Shown here in pieces: positions 51,499 through 59,797 of a DNA stretch of 64,000 nucleotides. The position numbers and the translations under genes were made by a program. Under the pieces are notes generated by a model. The model did not search any database. It saw only the letters and a program-made list of their open reading frames with translations, and was not told the origin of the DNA. Every line of letters begins with the position of its first letter. The stretch's first letter is position 1. Source of the DNA: Micromonospora tulbaghiae (lineage in GTDB: Bacteria; Actinomycetota; Actinomycetes; Mycobacteriales; Micromonosporaceae); assembly GCF_900091605.1 (NCBI RefSeq), contig NZ_FMCQ01000005.1, positions 186,001 to 250,000 on the forward strand, in the 5' to 3' direction.

Positions 51499-53001
51499 TC
51501 AGCGGCCCCGGCCGTACATCAGCTTGGCGATCTTGACGATGCGGGCGACGTCGGCCGGGGTGCGCTCGAACGTCATCGCCGGCAGCAGCGACCGGGCCCG
51601 GCGGCGGGTGACCGACTTGGGCCGGCCGAACTCGCGCAGCCCCTCCTCGCCGTGGATGCGGCCGAAGCCGGACTCGCCCGTGCCGCCGAACGGCAGCGTC
51701 GACATGCCGGCGAACGTCAGCGCCGAGTTGACCGAGGCCATCCCGGAGCGCAGCCGCCGCGCCACCGCCACCGCCCGCGCCCGGCCGAAGACCGAACCCC
51801 CGAGCCCGTACGGCAGCGCGTTGGCCCGCTCGACCGCCTCGTCCACGTCGCGGACGCGGTTGACCACGAGCGTCGGGCCGAACGTCTCCTCCTGGACGGC
51901 GGCCGAGTCCTCCGGCACGTCCACGAGCACCGTCGGGTGCACGTAGGGCGGCTGGACCGCCTCGGGGCCGCCGAGCACCGCACGGCCGCCCCGGTCGATC
52001 GCGTCATCGATGTGCCGGCGGATGACGTCGATCTGCGACGGCATGGTGATCGGGCCGAGGTCGGAACCGTCGGCGCCCACCGTGAGCCGCCCGGCCTTGG
52101 CCACCACCTTCTCCACGAACGCGTCGAAGACCTGGTCGACCGCGTAGACCCGCTCGATGCCGATGCAGGTCTGGCCGGCGTTGGTCAGCCCGCCCCACAC
52201 GCACGCCTCCGCCGCGGCGTCCAGGTCGGCGTCCGTGTCCACGATCATCGCGTCCTTGCCGCCGGCCTCCAGCAGCACCGGCGTGAGCGACTCGGCGCAG
52301 GCGGCCATCACCCGCTTCGCGGTCGCTGTCGAGCCGGTGAACGCCACCTTGCCGACCCCGGAGCGGCACAGCGCCGCGCCGACCGCGCCGAACCCGTGCA
52401 CCACCTGGAACACCGGCTGCTCCGGCACCACCTCGGCGAACCGGTCGACCAGCCACTGACCGACCGCCGGGGTGTACTCGCTCGGCTTGAACACCACCGC
52501 GTTGCCGGCCGCCAGCGCGTACGCGGCGGAGCCGATCGGGGTGAAGACCGGGTAGTTCCACGGGCCGATCACGCCGACCACGCCGTACGGCTGGTATTCC
52601 AGGTGACCGGTGAACTCGGCCAGGATCAGGCGGGAGCGGACCCGGCGCGGCCCGAGCACCCGCCGGGCGTTGCGGGCCGCCCAGTCGATGTGCTCCAGCG
52701 CGGTGAGGATCTCCACCACCGCGTCACCGACCGGCTTGCCGCCCTCGGTGTGCATCAGGTCGGCCAGTTCCTCGATCCGCCGGGCGAGCACGCCGCGCCA
52801 GCGCTGGAGGCGGTCCCGCCGGCCGGCGAAGCCGAGCCCGGCCCACCAGTCGCCGGCCTCCCGGGCGCGGTCGACGGCGGCACGCACGTCCGCCTCGGCG
52901 GCCAGCGGGAATCGGCCCGCCTCGGCGCCGGTGGCCGGGCTGGTCGACACCAACAGACCCTCGGAGATGAGCGGGGCGCCCGGCACATGTACAGCGGTCA
53001 T
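51499..53001 (-). CDS. Aldehyde dehydrogenase, succinate-semialdehyde dehydrogenase-like
   Basis: This 500-residue NAD(P)-dependent enzyme has the glutamate motif LLEAGGKDAMIVDTDADLDA and the catalytic cysteine in NAGQTCIGIERVYA, plus the cofactor region VAFTGSTATAKRVMAACAES. The YQPYGVVGVIGPWNYPVFTP region lines the cofactor pocket. It is closest in pattern to the actinobacterial GabD2-like succinate-semialdehyde group; the true aldehyde is uncertain. On the minus strand TAGACT ends 6 nt before the ATG, so the mRNA may be leaderless. Confidence 0.9.
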   Translation of the reverse strand: MTAVHVPGAPLISEGLLVSTSPATGAEAGRFPLAAEADVRAAVDRAREAGDWWAGLGFAGRRDRLQRWRGVLARRIEELADLMHTEGGKPVGDAVVEILTALEHIDWAARNARRVLGPRRVRSRLILAEFTGHLEYQPYGVVGVIGPWNYPVFTPIGSAAYALAAGNAVVFKPSEYTPAVGQWLVDRFAEVVPEQPVFQVVHGFGAVGAALCRSGVGKVAFTGSTATAKRVMAACAESLTPVLLEAGGKDAMIVDTDADLDAAAEACVWGGLTNAGQTCIGIERVYAVDQVFDAFVEKVVAKAGRLTVGADGSDLGPITMPSQIDVIRRHIDDAIDRGGRAVLGGPEAVQPPYVHPTVLVDVPEDSAAVQEETFGPTLVVNRVRDVDEAVERANALPYGLGGSVFGRARAVAVARRLRSGMASVNSALTFAGMSTLPFGGTGESGFGRIHGEEGLREFGRPKSVTRRRARSLLPAMTFERTPADVARIVKIAKLMYGRGR

Positions 53002-53007
53002 GGCCGA

Positions 53008-53013
53008 AGTCTA
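53008..53013 (-). promoter_or_regulatory. Candidate -10 hexamer of the aldehyde dehydrogenase gene
   Basis: Read on the minus strand, TAGACT ends 6 nt before the ATG at 53001. No ribosome site lies between. Confidence 0.5.
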
Positions 53014-53219
53014 GACCCGAGGATTACTCGCCGGTAGGTGTCGAACGCGCCGTACGCTGCGCGGACGATCAGCCGGCGCATCGACGGAGATGCCGTCCGA
53101 AACGGCGAACGGGAGATGACCGGCCGGGGTCGCGGGGGTGACCGCGCGGTGGTGCAAGCCACTACGGTGAGGTGGCAGGCTGACGCCGCGGGGCGATGTG
53201 GGGTGGAGGTCGACTGTCC

Positions 53220-53666
53220 ATGGAGGAGCATCCTGAGCTGATGCCGTTGCTGACGGTGTCCGGCGGGGCGATGCGAGGGCTCACGTTCCGGGTCGGCCAG
53301 GACGCGCAGGTGATCGGCCGCGCGCCGACTGCCGACATCGTGCTCGCCGACCCGCACCTGAGCCGCCGGCACGCCACCGTCCGGGCCACCCCGGAAGGGG
53401 TGATGCTCACCGACCTCGGCTCGACCAACGGCACCTGGCTCAACGACACCCGGGTCACCGGCAGCGTGGCGATCGCCGACGGCGACGTGGTCCGCTTGGG
53501 CCGCACCGACCTGCGCCTCTACGACCCGGGCGTGGCCCGGACCGACCCGGTCGGGATGAGCTTCGGCGCGATGCGCCGCGACCAGCGTCCCACCCTGCCG
53601 CTGCCCGTCCCCGGGCCGCGTCAGCCGATCGAGGCGCGCGAGGCCCAGCCGGCCGACGCCCGCTAG
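53220..53666 (+). CDS. FHA domain protein
   Basis: This 148-residue protein has a forkhead-associated domain that binds phosphothreonine peptides. Conserved positions are the Arg in VIGRAPTADIVL, the Ser-Arg-Arg-His of HLSRRHATVRA and GSTNGTWLNDTRV. The C-terminal 45 residues are disordered (RPTLPLPVPGPRQPIEAR). ATG at 53220 has GGAGGT 9 nt upstream, better than the ATG at 53196. It probably works with Ser/Thr kinases not present in this window. Confidence 0.9.
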   Translation: MEEHPELMPLLTVSGGAMRGLTFRVGQDAQVIGRAPTADIVLADPHLSRRHATVRATPEGVMLTDLGSTNGTWLNDTRVTGSVAIADGDVVRLGRTDLRLYDPGVARTDPVGMSFGAMRRDQRPTLPLPVPGPRQPIEAREAQPADAR

Positions 53667-53777
53667 ACCTCCGCACCCGCCGGCCCGCGCGCTCAGCCCG
53701 CGCGCCCCGCCACCCGCCACCCGCCGCCGTCGGCGGGGCCGGTGGACGGTGGACCGGGCGGGGTGGCGCCGGGCCCG

Positions 53778-53838
53778 GTCGATCATGAAGTTGGTGGCGT
53801 TCTGCGTCCGGTTTGTCGCCGCCAACTTCATGATCGAC
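53778..53838. repeat. Palindromic 61-bp element, family A copy 3
   Basis: GTCGATCATGAAGTTG (53778-53793) and CAACTTCATGATCGAC (53823-53838) are exact 16-bp inverted repeats around a 29-nt loop. Its loop matches that of copy 2 closely. It lies in the 295-bp gap (53667-53961) between the FHA and hydrolase genes. The rest of that gap has only C-rich and GT-rich stretches. Confidence 0.9.
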
Positions 53839-53961
53839 GCGCAAAGAGGGGTGGTGCGTGCGTGCGGTCCGCGAGGCGGGGGGTGTGCGCCACGTTTGGG
53901 GTGGGCGGTGTGGCCGTGGGGCACATGGTGCGGGGGTGGGGGCGCGTGCCAGCATGCGCGG

Positions 53962-55026
53962 ATGCGCAGCGCACGGCTCACTGTCCAGGCCAACGGCATC
54001 ACCCAGGCGGTCCGCGTGGCCGGCCCACCGGACGGCGTGCCGGTGCTGCTGGTGCACGGCAACGTCTCCTCCTCCGCGTTCTGGGAACCGTTGCTGGCCC
54101 GGCTGCCGGACACGCTGCGGGTGGTCGCCCCCGACCTGCGCGGCTACGGCGAGACCGACAGCGCGCCGGTCGACGCCACCCGAGGGCTGGACGACTTCGC
54201 CGACGACGTGGCCGCGCTGCTGGACGCCCCCGGGCTGTTCCCGCCCGGCGCCCGGCCGGTGGTGGCCGGGCACTCGCTGGGCGGCGGGGTGGCGATGCGG
54301 CTGCTCGTCGGCCACCCCGCGCGGTTGGCCGGGCTGCTGCTGGAGGCGCCGGTGTCCCCGTACGGCTTCGGCGGTACCCGGGACCTCGACGGCACCCCCA
54401 CCACGCCCGACTTCGCGGGCACCGGCGCCGGTGGCGCGAACCCCGACTTCGTGGCCCGGCTCGCCGCCGGTGACCGGGGCGCGGACGGCCCGACCAGCCC
54501 GCGGGCGGTGCTGCGTGCCGCGTACGTGGCCGACCCGGCGTCGCTCGGCGACGACGAGGACCTGCTGCTGGAGAGCATGCTGACCACCGTCACGGGGGAC
54601 GACAACTACCCGGGCACCGCTGTCGCCTCGCCGCACTGGCCGGGGACCGCGGCCGGGCGGCGCGGCGTGCTCAACGCGCTCGCCCCGGCCCACTTCCGGC
54701 TCGCCGACGAGCTGGTCGCCGTGCCGGGCAAGCCGCCGGTGACCTGGGTACGCGGCGACGCCGACGTGATCGTCTCGGACACCTCGCTGTTCGACCTGGC
54801 GTACCTCGGTCAGCTCGGTGTGGTGCCCGGCTGGCCCGGCGCCGGGGAGTGCCCGCCGCAGCCGATGGTGGGGCAGACCCGCGAGGTGCTGGAGCGGTAC
54901 GCGGCGGCCGGCGGGACGTACCGGGAGGTGGTGCTGCCCGGCTGCGGGCACAGCCCGCACCTGGAGCGGCCGGCGGAGTTCGTCGCCGAACTGCTGGCGC
55001 TGGCCGGGGAGAACGCCACCGGCTGA
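53962..55026 (+). CDS. Alpha/beta hydrolase
   Basis: This 354-residue protein has the oxyanion region VLLVHGNVSSSAFWEPLL, conserved PDLRGYGETDSA and the nucleophile elbow VVAGHSLGGGVAMRLL. The His is in GCGHSPHLERPAEF near the end, and the Asp may be in WVRGDADVIVSD, completing a catalytic triad. Substrate and reaction are unknown. ATG at 53962 has no strong ribosome site; it is the first in-frame start before the conserved sequence. Confidence 0.83.
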   Translation: MRSARLTVQANGITQAVRVAGPPDGVPVLLVHGNVSSSAFWEPLLARLPDTLRVVAPDLRGYGETDSAPVDATRGLDDFADDVAALLDAPGLFPPGARPVVAGHSLGGGVAMRLLVGHPARLAGLLLEAPVSPYGFGGTRDLDGTPTTPDFAGTGAGGANPDFVARLAAGDRGADGPTSPRAVLRAAYVADPASLGDDEDLLLESMLTTVTGDDNYPGTAVASPHWPGTAAGRRGVLNALAPAHFRLADELVAVPGKPPVTWVRGDADVIVSDTSLFDLAYLGQLGVVPGWPGAGECPPQPMVGQTREVLERYAAAGGTYREVVLPGCGHSPHLERPAEFVAELLALAGENATG

Positions 55027-55149
55027 GGCGCGGTGCGTGAAATATCCCACGGCGTCTCGACAACACAGCGTCACGTGGCAGACTCCGGCGCATAACCTTA
55101 GCGGCCGTTCATGTCGCGAACGGCGGAGTCGAGCCAGGGGAGGCCGGTC

Positions 55150-56940
55150 GTGGCGCGGGAGTTCACCAGGGTGGGCGTGGTGGGTCTGGGCACCATGGGT
55201 GCCGGCATCGTCGAGGTGTTCGCCCGCAACGGCGTCGACGTCACAGCCGTCGAGATCTCCGACGGGGCGCTGGAGCGCGGCCGGGCCACGCTCACCGGCT
55301 CCACGGACCGGGCCGTCGCCAAGGGCAAGCTCGCCGAGGCCGAGCGGGACGCCCTGCTGGCCCGCGTCGACTTCCGGGTCGGGCTGGACGCGCTGCACGA
55401 CGTGGACCTGGTGATCGAGGCGGTGCCCGAGCACCTGGACCTCAAGCAGCGGATCTTCGCCGAGCTGGACCGGATCTGCAAGCCCGAGGCGATCCTCGCC
55501 ACCAACACGTCCTCGCTGAGCGTCACCGAGATCTCCGTCGCCACCACCCGGCCCAACCAGGTCATCGGCATCCACTTCTTCAACCCGGCCCCGGTGATGA
55601 AGCTGGTCGAGGTGGTCCGCACGGTGGTCACCTCCGCCGACGTGGTCGCCGACGTGGAAGCGCTCTGCGAGCGGCTCGGCAAGGTCGACGTGACGATCAG
55701 CGACCGGGCCGGCTTCATCGCCAACGCGCTGCTGTTCGGCTACCTGAACCACGCGGTCGGCATGTTCGAGGCCCGCTACGCCACCCGCGAGGACATCGAC
55801 GCCGCCATGAAGCTCGGCTGCGGCCTGCCGATGGGCCCGCTCGCGCTGATGGACCTGATCGGCCTGGACACCGCGTACGAGATCCTCGACACGATGTACC
55901 GGCGCGGCGGCCGGGACCGCCGGCACGCCCCGGCCCCGCTGCTCAAGCAGATGGTCACCGCCGGTCTGCTGGGCCGGAAGTCGGGTCGCGGCTTCTACAC
56001 CTACGAGCGGCCGGGCTCGCCGAAGGTCGTACCCGACGAGTACACGCCGCTCGCCGCGGACGCCGCGCTCGCCGACGGCGCCCGCGCCATGGCGAAGGTC
56101 GGCGTGGTCGGCTCCGGCACCATGGCCACCGGCATCATCGAGGTGTTCGCCAAGGCCGGGTACGAGGTCGTCTCGGTGACCCGGGGCGCGGAGAAGTCCG
56201 CGAAGGTCTGCGAGGCGGTCAAGACCTCGCTCAACAAGGGCGTGGTGCGGGGCAAGCTCAGCGAGACCGACCGGGACGAGGCGCTCGGCCGGATCACCTG
56301 GTCCGCGACGCTGGAGCACCTGGCCGACGTCGACCTGGTGGTCGAGGCCGTGATCGAGGAGTTGAGCGTCAAGAAGGCGCTGTTCGCCAGCCTCGACGAG
56401 ATCTGCAAGCCCGGCGTCGTGCTCGCCACCACCACCTCGTCGCTGCCGGTGATCGACGTGGCGATGGCGACCCAGCGCCCGGCCGACGTGGTCGGCCTGC
56501 ACTTCTTCAACCCGGCGCCGATCATGCCGCTGGTGGAGATCGTGCAGACCATCCGTACCTCCGCCGAGACGTCGGCCACCGCCCGCGCGGTCTGCGCGAA
56601 GCTCGGCAAGACCGGCGTCGTCTGCGGCGACCGGTCCGGGTTCATCGTCAACGCGCTGCTGTTCCCGTACCTGAACGACGCGGTGAAGATGCTGGAGGCC
56701 AGCTACTCGACCGCCGACGACATCGACTACGCGATGAAGCTCGGCTGCGGCTACCCGATGGGCCCGTTCGAGCTGCTGGACGTGGTCGGCCTGGACGTCT
56801 CGCTGGCCATCCAGCGGGAGCTGTACCTGGAGCTGCGCGAGCCCGGATTCGCCCCGGCGCCGCTGCTGGAGCACCTGGTCACGGCCGGCTACCTGGGCCG
56901 CAAGACCGGCCGCGGCTTCCGCGACCACACCCGGCGCTGA
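55150..56940 (+). CDS. Double 3-hydroxyacyl-CoA dehydrogenase (tandem fusion)
   Basis: The product is about 596 residues long and made of two complete 3-hydroxyacyl-CoA dehydrogenase units. Unit 1 has VGVVGLGTMGAGIVEVFARN, ATNTSSLSVTEISVATTRPN, GIHFFNPAPVMKLVEVV and RKSGRGFYTY. Unit 2 starts near residue 317 with VGVVGSGTMATGIIEVFAKA, ATTTSSLPVIDVAMATQRPA, GLHFFNPAPIMPLVEIV and RKTGRGFRDH. Catalytic Ser, His and Asn positions appear intact in both. It likely acts on medium-chain or branched 3-hydroxyacyl-CoA. GTG at 55150 is chosen because GGGGAGG lies 6 nt upstream; the ATG at 55111 has none. Confidence 0.9.
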   Translation: MAREFTRVGVVGLGTMGAGIVEVFARNGVDVTAVEISDGALERGRATLTGSTDRAVAKGKLAEAERDALLARVDFRVGLDALHDVDLVIEAVPEHLDLKQRIFAELDRICKPEAILATNTSSLSVTEISVATTRPNQVIGIHFFNPAPVMKLVEVVRTVVTSADVVADVEALCERLGKVDVTISDRAGFIANALLFGYLNHAVGMFEARYATREDIDAAMKLGCGLPMGPLALMDLIGLDTAYEILDTMYRRGGRDRRHAPAPLLKQMVTAGLLGRKSGRGFYTYERPGSPKVVPDEYTPLAADAALADGARAMAKVGVVGSGTMATGIIEVFAKAGYEVVSVTRGAEKSAKVCEAVKTSLNKGVVRGKLSETDRDEALGRITWSATLEHLADVDLVVEAVIEELSVKKALFASLDEICKPGVVLATTTSSLPVIDVAMATQRPADVVGLHFFNPAPIMPLVEIVQTIRTSAETSATARAVCAKLGKTGVVCGDRSGFIVNALLFPYLNDAVKMLEASYSTADDIDYAMKLGCGYPMGPFELLDVVGLDVSLAIQRELYLELREPGFAPAPLLEHLVTAGYLGRKTGRGFRDHTRR

Positions 56941-56981
56941 CCGCTGTCAACAGCCGGGCCCGGTGACGGCGTCTTCGAGGT

Positions 56982-57476
56982 GTGACCTTCGAGGAGTACG
57001 TCGGCAGCCGCGGCCCGGCTCTGTTGCGTCTGGCCCGGCTGCTGACCGGTGACGCGCACCGGGCCGAGGACCTGACGCAGGACGTGCTGGCGCGCGCGTA
57101 CGTGCACTGGCGGAAGATCGCCCGCGCCGACCGGCCCGACGTGTACGTGCGGCGGATGCTCGTCAACGCGAACACGTCCTGGTGGCGGCGGCGGTCCAGC
57201 CGCGAGCTGGCGGTGGACACGTTCGCCGACCGGCCCGAGCGTGGCGACCTCGGCGGCGAGGCGGCCGATCGGGACGAGATGTGGCGGCTGATCCGCGCCC
57301 TCCCGGACCGTCAGCGCGCCGTGCTTGTGCTGCGCTACTACGAGGATCTGGACGACGCCACGATCGCCCAGATCCTCGACTGCTCCCCGGTCACCGTCCG
57401 CACCCACGCGATGCGGGCGCTCGCCCACCTCCGGGAGCGCTGCGGCGTCCCGATGACCAAGGGGAGCCGGCCGTGA
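56982..57476 (+). CDS. SigE-family RNA polymerase sigma factor (ECF type)
   Basis: This 164-residue protein has sigma region 2 (PALLRLARLLTGDAHRAEDL, TQDVLARAYVHW) and region 4 (ALPDRQRAVLVLRYYEDLDD, ATIAQILDCSPVTVRTHAMR). It belongs to the actinomycete SigE/SigE70 ECF group rather than the S. coelicolor sigma-E ortholog type with a ZAS anti-sigma. The next gene overlaps by 4 bp and encodes a single-pass membrane protein, probably its partner. GTG at 56982 has no strong ribosome site. Confidence 0.9.
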   Translation: MTFEEYVGSRGPALLRLARLLTGDAHRAEDLTQDVLARAYVHWRKIARADRPDVYVRRMLVNANTSWWRRRSSRELAVDTFADRPERGDLGGEAADRDEMWRLIRALPDRQRAVLVLRYYEDLDDATIAQILDCSPVTVRTHAMRALAHLRERCGVPMTKGSRP

Positions 57477-58522
57477 CCGACCTCGACCAGCGGATCGCCT
57501 CAGTGTTGCGGGAGCACGCCGAGGGCGCCGTGGACATCGACCGGCTGACCGCCGGGGCCGTGACGGGTGGCCGCCGTCGGCTACGCCGTCGCCGGGCCGT
57601 GTTCGGTGGTCTCGCCCTGGTCGCGCTGCTCGGCGGCCTCACCGTCGTTCCGGGCCTGCCGGGCGTGGACCGGCCGCTCACCGGCCCGGCCGCCCCGGCC
57701 GTGCCGGATGGGGCAGCGCCACCGCTGATGCGGGCCGCGCCGGGCGCGGCGGCCGCGCCGGAGGTCGTCGGCACCGACGCCGGGGTGCTGCACTTCGGCG
57801 TCGACACCACCCGGGTCCGCTACCTGAGCTGGGAGGCGTCGCAGGGCCGGGAGACCGTCGGGCTGGACGTCGGCGACGGGCGGAAGGTCACCGTCGAGCT
57901 GGCGCGCTCGTCGCAGACGCTGCGGGATGCCAGCGCCGAGGGGGTGCCGTTCGAGGTCGCTGCGCTCGCCGAGGAGGCGGCGTTCGACGGCCGGACCAGC
58001 ACGCTGACCGTCGACGGGATGCCGATCCAGGTCCGGCAGTGGCGACCGGTGCCCGGGTTGTACGCGCGGGCCAGCGTGTCGGCGCAACAGGACACGGCGC
58101 TGACCGTCGCGGCCGAGGCGTTGCGGCTGACCGAGGCGCGCCGCTGTGGTGCTCCGGTCCGCGTCACGACCGTGCCGGACGGCGCCCGGGTCGCCAGCTG
58201 CCGGGTCAACGTGACCGGCTTCCCGCGGCTGGTGACCGCCCGGTTCAACATCGCCCGTGCCGACAACCACCAGATGAGCGTCTCCTACCAGTACGCGGCC
58301 GAGATCTCGCCACAAACCGTGGACCGCAACATGACGATCGGCGGGCGTCCCGCCCACCTCTACTCGGCACAGGACCGGATCGAGCTGCTGGGCGTGCCGA
58401 AGTCGCGCCTGCTCGCCGATTACGGCTGGCCGGAGCAGGGGTTCGACAAACTTGACGCGGCGCTCGTGCTGGGCGGCGTCCAGGTTGCGCCGGACCCGAC
58501 CCGCCCGGAGACCTGGGACTGA
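57473..58522 (+). CDS. Membrane protein, putative anti-sigma partner
   Basis: The product is 349 residues long. The N-terminal 38 residues are charged (DLDQRIASVLREHAEGAVDI, then RRRLRRRR), a membrane helix follows at about 43-62 (FGGLALVALLGGLTVVPGLP), and about 280 residues lie outside. The extracellular part has no motif I recognise. This topology, and the 4-bp overlap with an ECF sigma gene, fit an anti-sigma or sensor role, but the usual zinc or ASD motif is not obvious in the short N-terminus. The role is therefore inference. Confidence 0.65.
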   Translation: MTDLDQRIASVLREHAEGAVDIDRLTAGAVTGGRRRLRRRRAVFGGLALVALLGGLTVVPGLPGVDRPLTGPAAPAVPDGAAPPLMRAAPGAAAAPEVVGTDAGVLHFGVDTTRVRYLSWEASQGRETVGLDVGDGRKVTVELARSSQTLRDASAEGVPFEVAALAEEAAFDGRTSTLTVDGMPIQVRQWRPVPGLYARASVSAQQDTALTVAAEALRLTEARRCGAPVRVTTVPDGARVASCRVNVTGFPRLVTARFNIARADNHQMSVSYQYAAEISPQTVDRNMTIGGRPAHLYSAQDRIELLGVPKSRLLADYGWPEQGFDKLDAALVLGGVQVAPDPTRPETWD

Positions 58523-58589
58523 GCGCTCGTCCGCCGGCCGGCCGCCCGACTCGGGCCGGTCCGGCCGGCGGACCGTACGCTTGGTGACC

Positions 58590-58916
58590 GTGAGCCCCCG
58601 TCGCAACCGCCCTCGCCGGGAAGAAGGCCCCGGCCTGGACGCCGAGCGTGCCCGCCACGGCGTGCCGACCGTGCAGCAGTGGCGCGACGGCGACTGGCAG
58701 GTACGCGCGATCAGCGGCGGCGCATCAGTCAAGACGTACCGCTGTCCCGGCTGTGACCAGGAGATCCGCCCGGGCGTGGCGCACTTGGTGGCCTGGCCGG
58801 CCGACGACCGGGGTGACCTGACCGACCGCAGGCACTGGCACTCCGGCTGCTGGCGGGCCCGTGACCGGCGCGGACCGAACCTCCAGCGCGGCCGGGGCGC
58901 CCCGCGCTACGGCTGA
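58590..58916 (+). CDS. Conserved actinobacterial zinc-ribbon-like protein
   Basis: This protein of about 108 residues has one possible zinc site: YRCPGCDQEIRPG, HLVAWP and HWHSGCWRARDRRG. The N-terminus is basic (SPRRNRPRREEGPGLDAERA). Homologous small proteins are common in actinomycetes, sometimes mislabelled ATP/GTP-binding; the function is unknown. GTG at 58590 is preferred, with TACGCT 8 nt upstream; the GTG at 58584 is an alternative. Confidence 0.75.
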   Translation: MSPRRNRPRREEGPGLDAERARHGVPTVQQWRDGDWQVRAISGGASVKTYRCPGCDQEIRPGVAHLVAWPADDRGDLTDRRHWHSGCWRARDRRGPNLQRGRGAPRYG

Positions 58917-58983
58917 GCGATCTGGATCACCCGGTTCCCGTCCCACTGGGCGGCGGGGCCGCCGACGCGGGAGACTGGCAGGC

Positions 58984-59793
58984 GTGAGCACTCCGATTCG
59001 CGCGTCGTCGATCCTGCCCGGCCGCCGGGAGGACATCGAGCTGCACACGGCCGACGGGTTGACGCTCGTCGGCGAGCTGGCCCGGCCGCTGGACCGCGAA
59101 CCGGCCGCCACGCTGGTCTGCCTGCATCCGCTGCCCACCCACGGCGGGATGATGGACAGCCACGTGTTCCGCAAGGCGGCCTGGCGGCTGCCCGCGCTGG
59201 CCGGCCTCGCGGTGCTCCGGTTCAACACGCGGGGCACCACCAGCGTCCGCGGCACCAGCGAGGGTGCGTTCGACGGCGCGGTCGGCGAGAAGTTCGACGT
59301 GGCCGCCGCGATCGAGTACGCCGAGTTCCACGAGCTGCCGAACATGTGGCTCGTCGGCTGGTCGTTCGGCACCGACCTGGCGCTCAAGTACGGCTGCGAC
59401 CCGGCGGTGGCGGGCGCGATCCTGCTCTCCCCGCCGCTGCGCTACTCCGCGCCGGAGGACCTGGCGGTCTGGGCCGAGACGGGCAAGCCGCTGACCGCCC
59501 TGGTTCCCGAGTTCGACGACTACCTGCGCCCGGAGGAGGCCCGGGAGCGGTTCGCCGCCGTGCCGCAGGCCGAGGTGGTGGGCGTGGACGGTGCCAAGCA
59601 CCTCTGGGTCGGCGACGCGGAGAAGGTGCTGGACGAGATCGTCCGGCGGGTCGCCCCCGGCGTACCGCTGCCGTTGCCGACGACCTGGGACGGCCCGATG
59701 GAGACCGGCGACGCCAGCGCGTACGCCGACCGCACCGTCGCCGCGTTCGCGGACACCCCGGTGCCCGGCCCGGCCCAGCGGAGCGCCGAGTAA
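58984..59793 (+). CDS. Alpha/beta hydrolase (dienelactone-hydrolase-like)
   Basis: The product is 269 residues long. TLVCLHPLPTHGGMMDSHVF opens the core. The nucleophile elbow is MWLVGWSFGTDLALKYG with the serine in GWSFG, and the His is in GAKHLWVGDAEK. The motif LRFNTRGTTSVRGTSEGAFD, a block of oxyanion type, matches the COG2945 group of small hydrolases. The substrate is unknown. GTG at 58984 is the first start in the conserved frame. The gene is convergent with the AI-2E permease gene. Confidence 0.82.
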   Translation: MSTPIRASSILPGRREDIELHTADGLTLVGELARPLDREPAATLVCLHPLPTHGGMMDSHVFRKAAWRLPALAGLAVLRFNTRGTTSVRGTSEGAFDGAVGEKFDVAAAIEYAEFHELPNMWLVGWSFGTDLALKYGCDPAVAGAILLSPPLRYSAPEDLAVWAETGKPLTALVPEFDDYLRPEEARERFAAVPQAEVVGVDGAKHLWVGDAEKVLDEIVRRVAPGVPLPLPTTWDGPMETGDASAYADRTVAAFADTPVPGPAQRSAE

Positions 59794-59797
59794 CGGC

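Noticed and set aside
53038..53241. Small ORF of 67 codons before the FHA gene
   Set aside because: Low-complexity Arg/Gly sequence, no ribosome site or motif, and it overlaps the promoter and start of the FHA gene.
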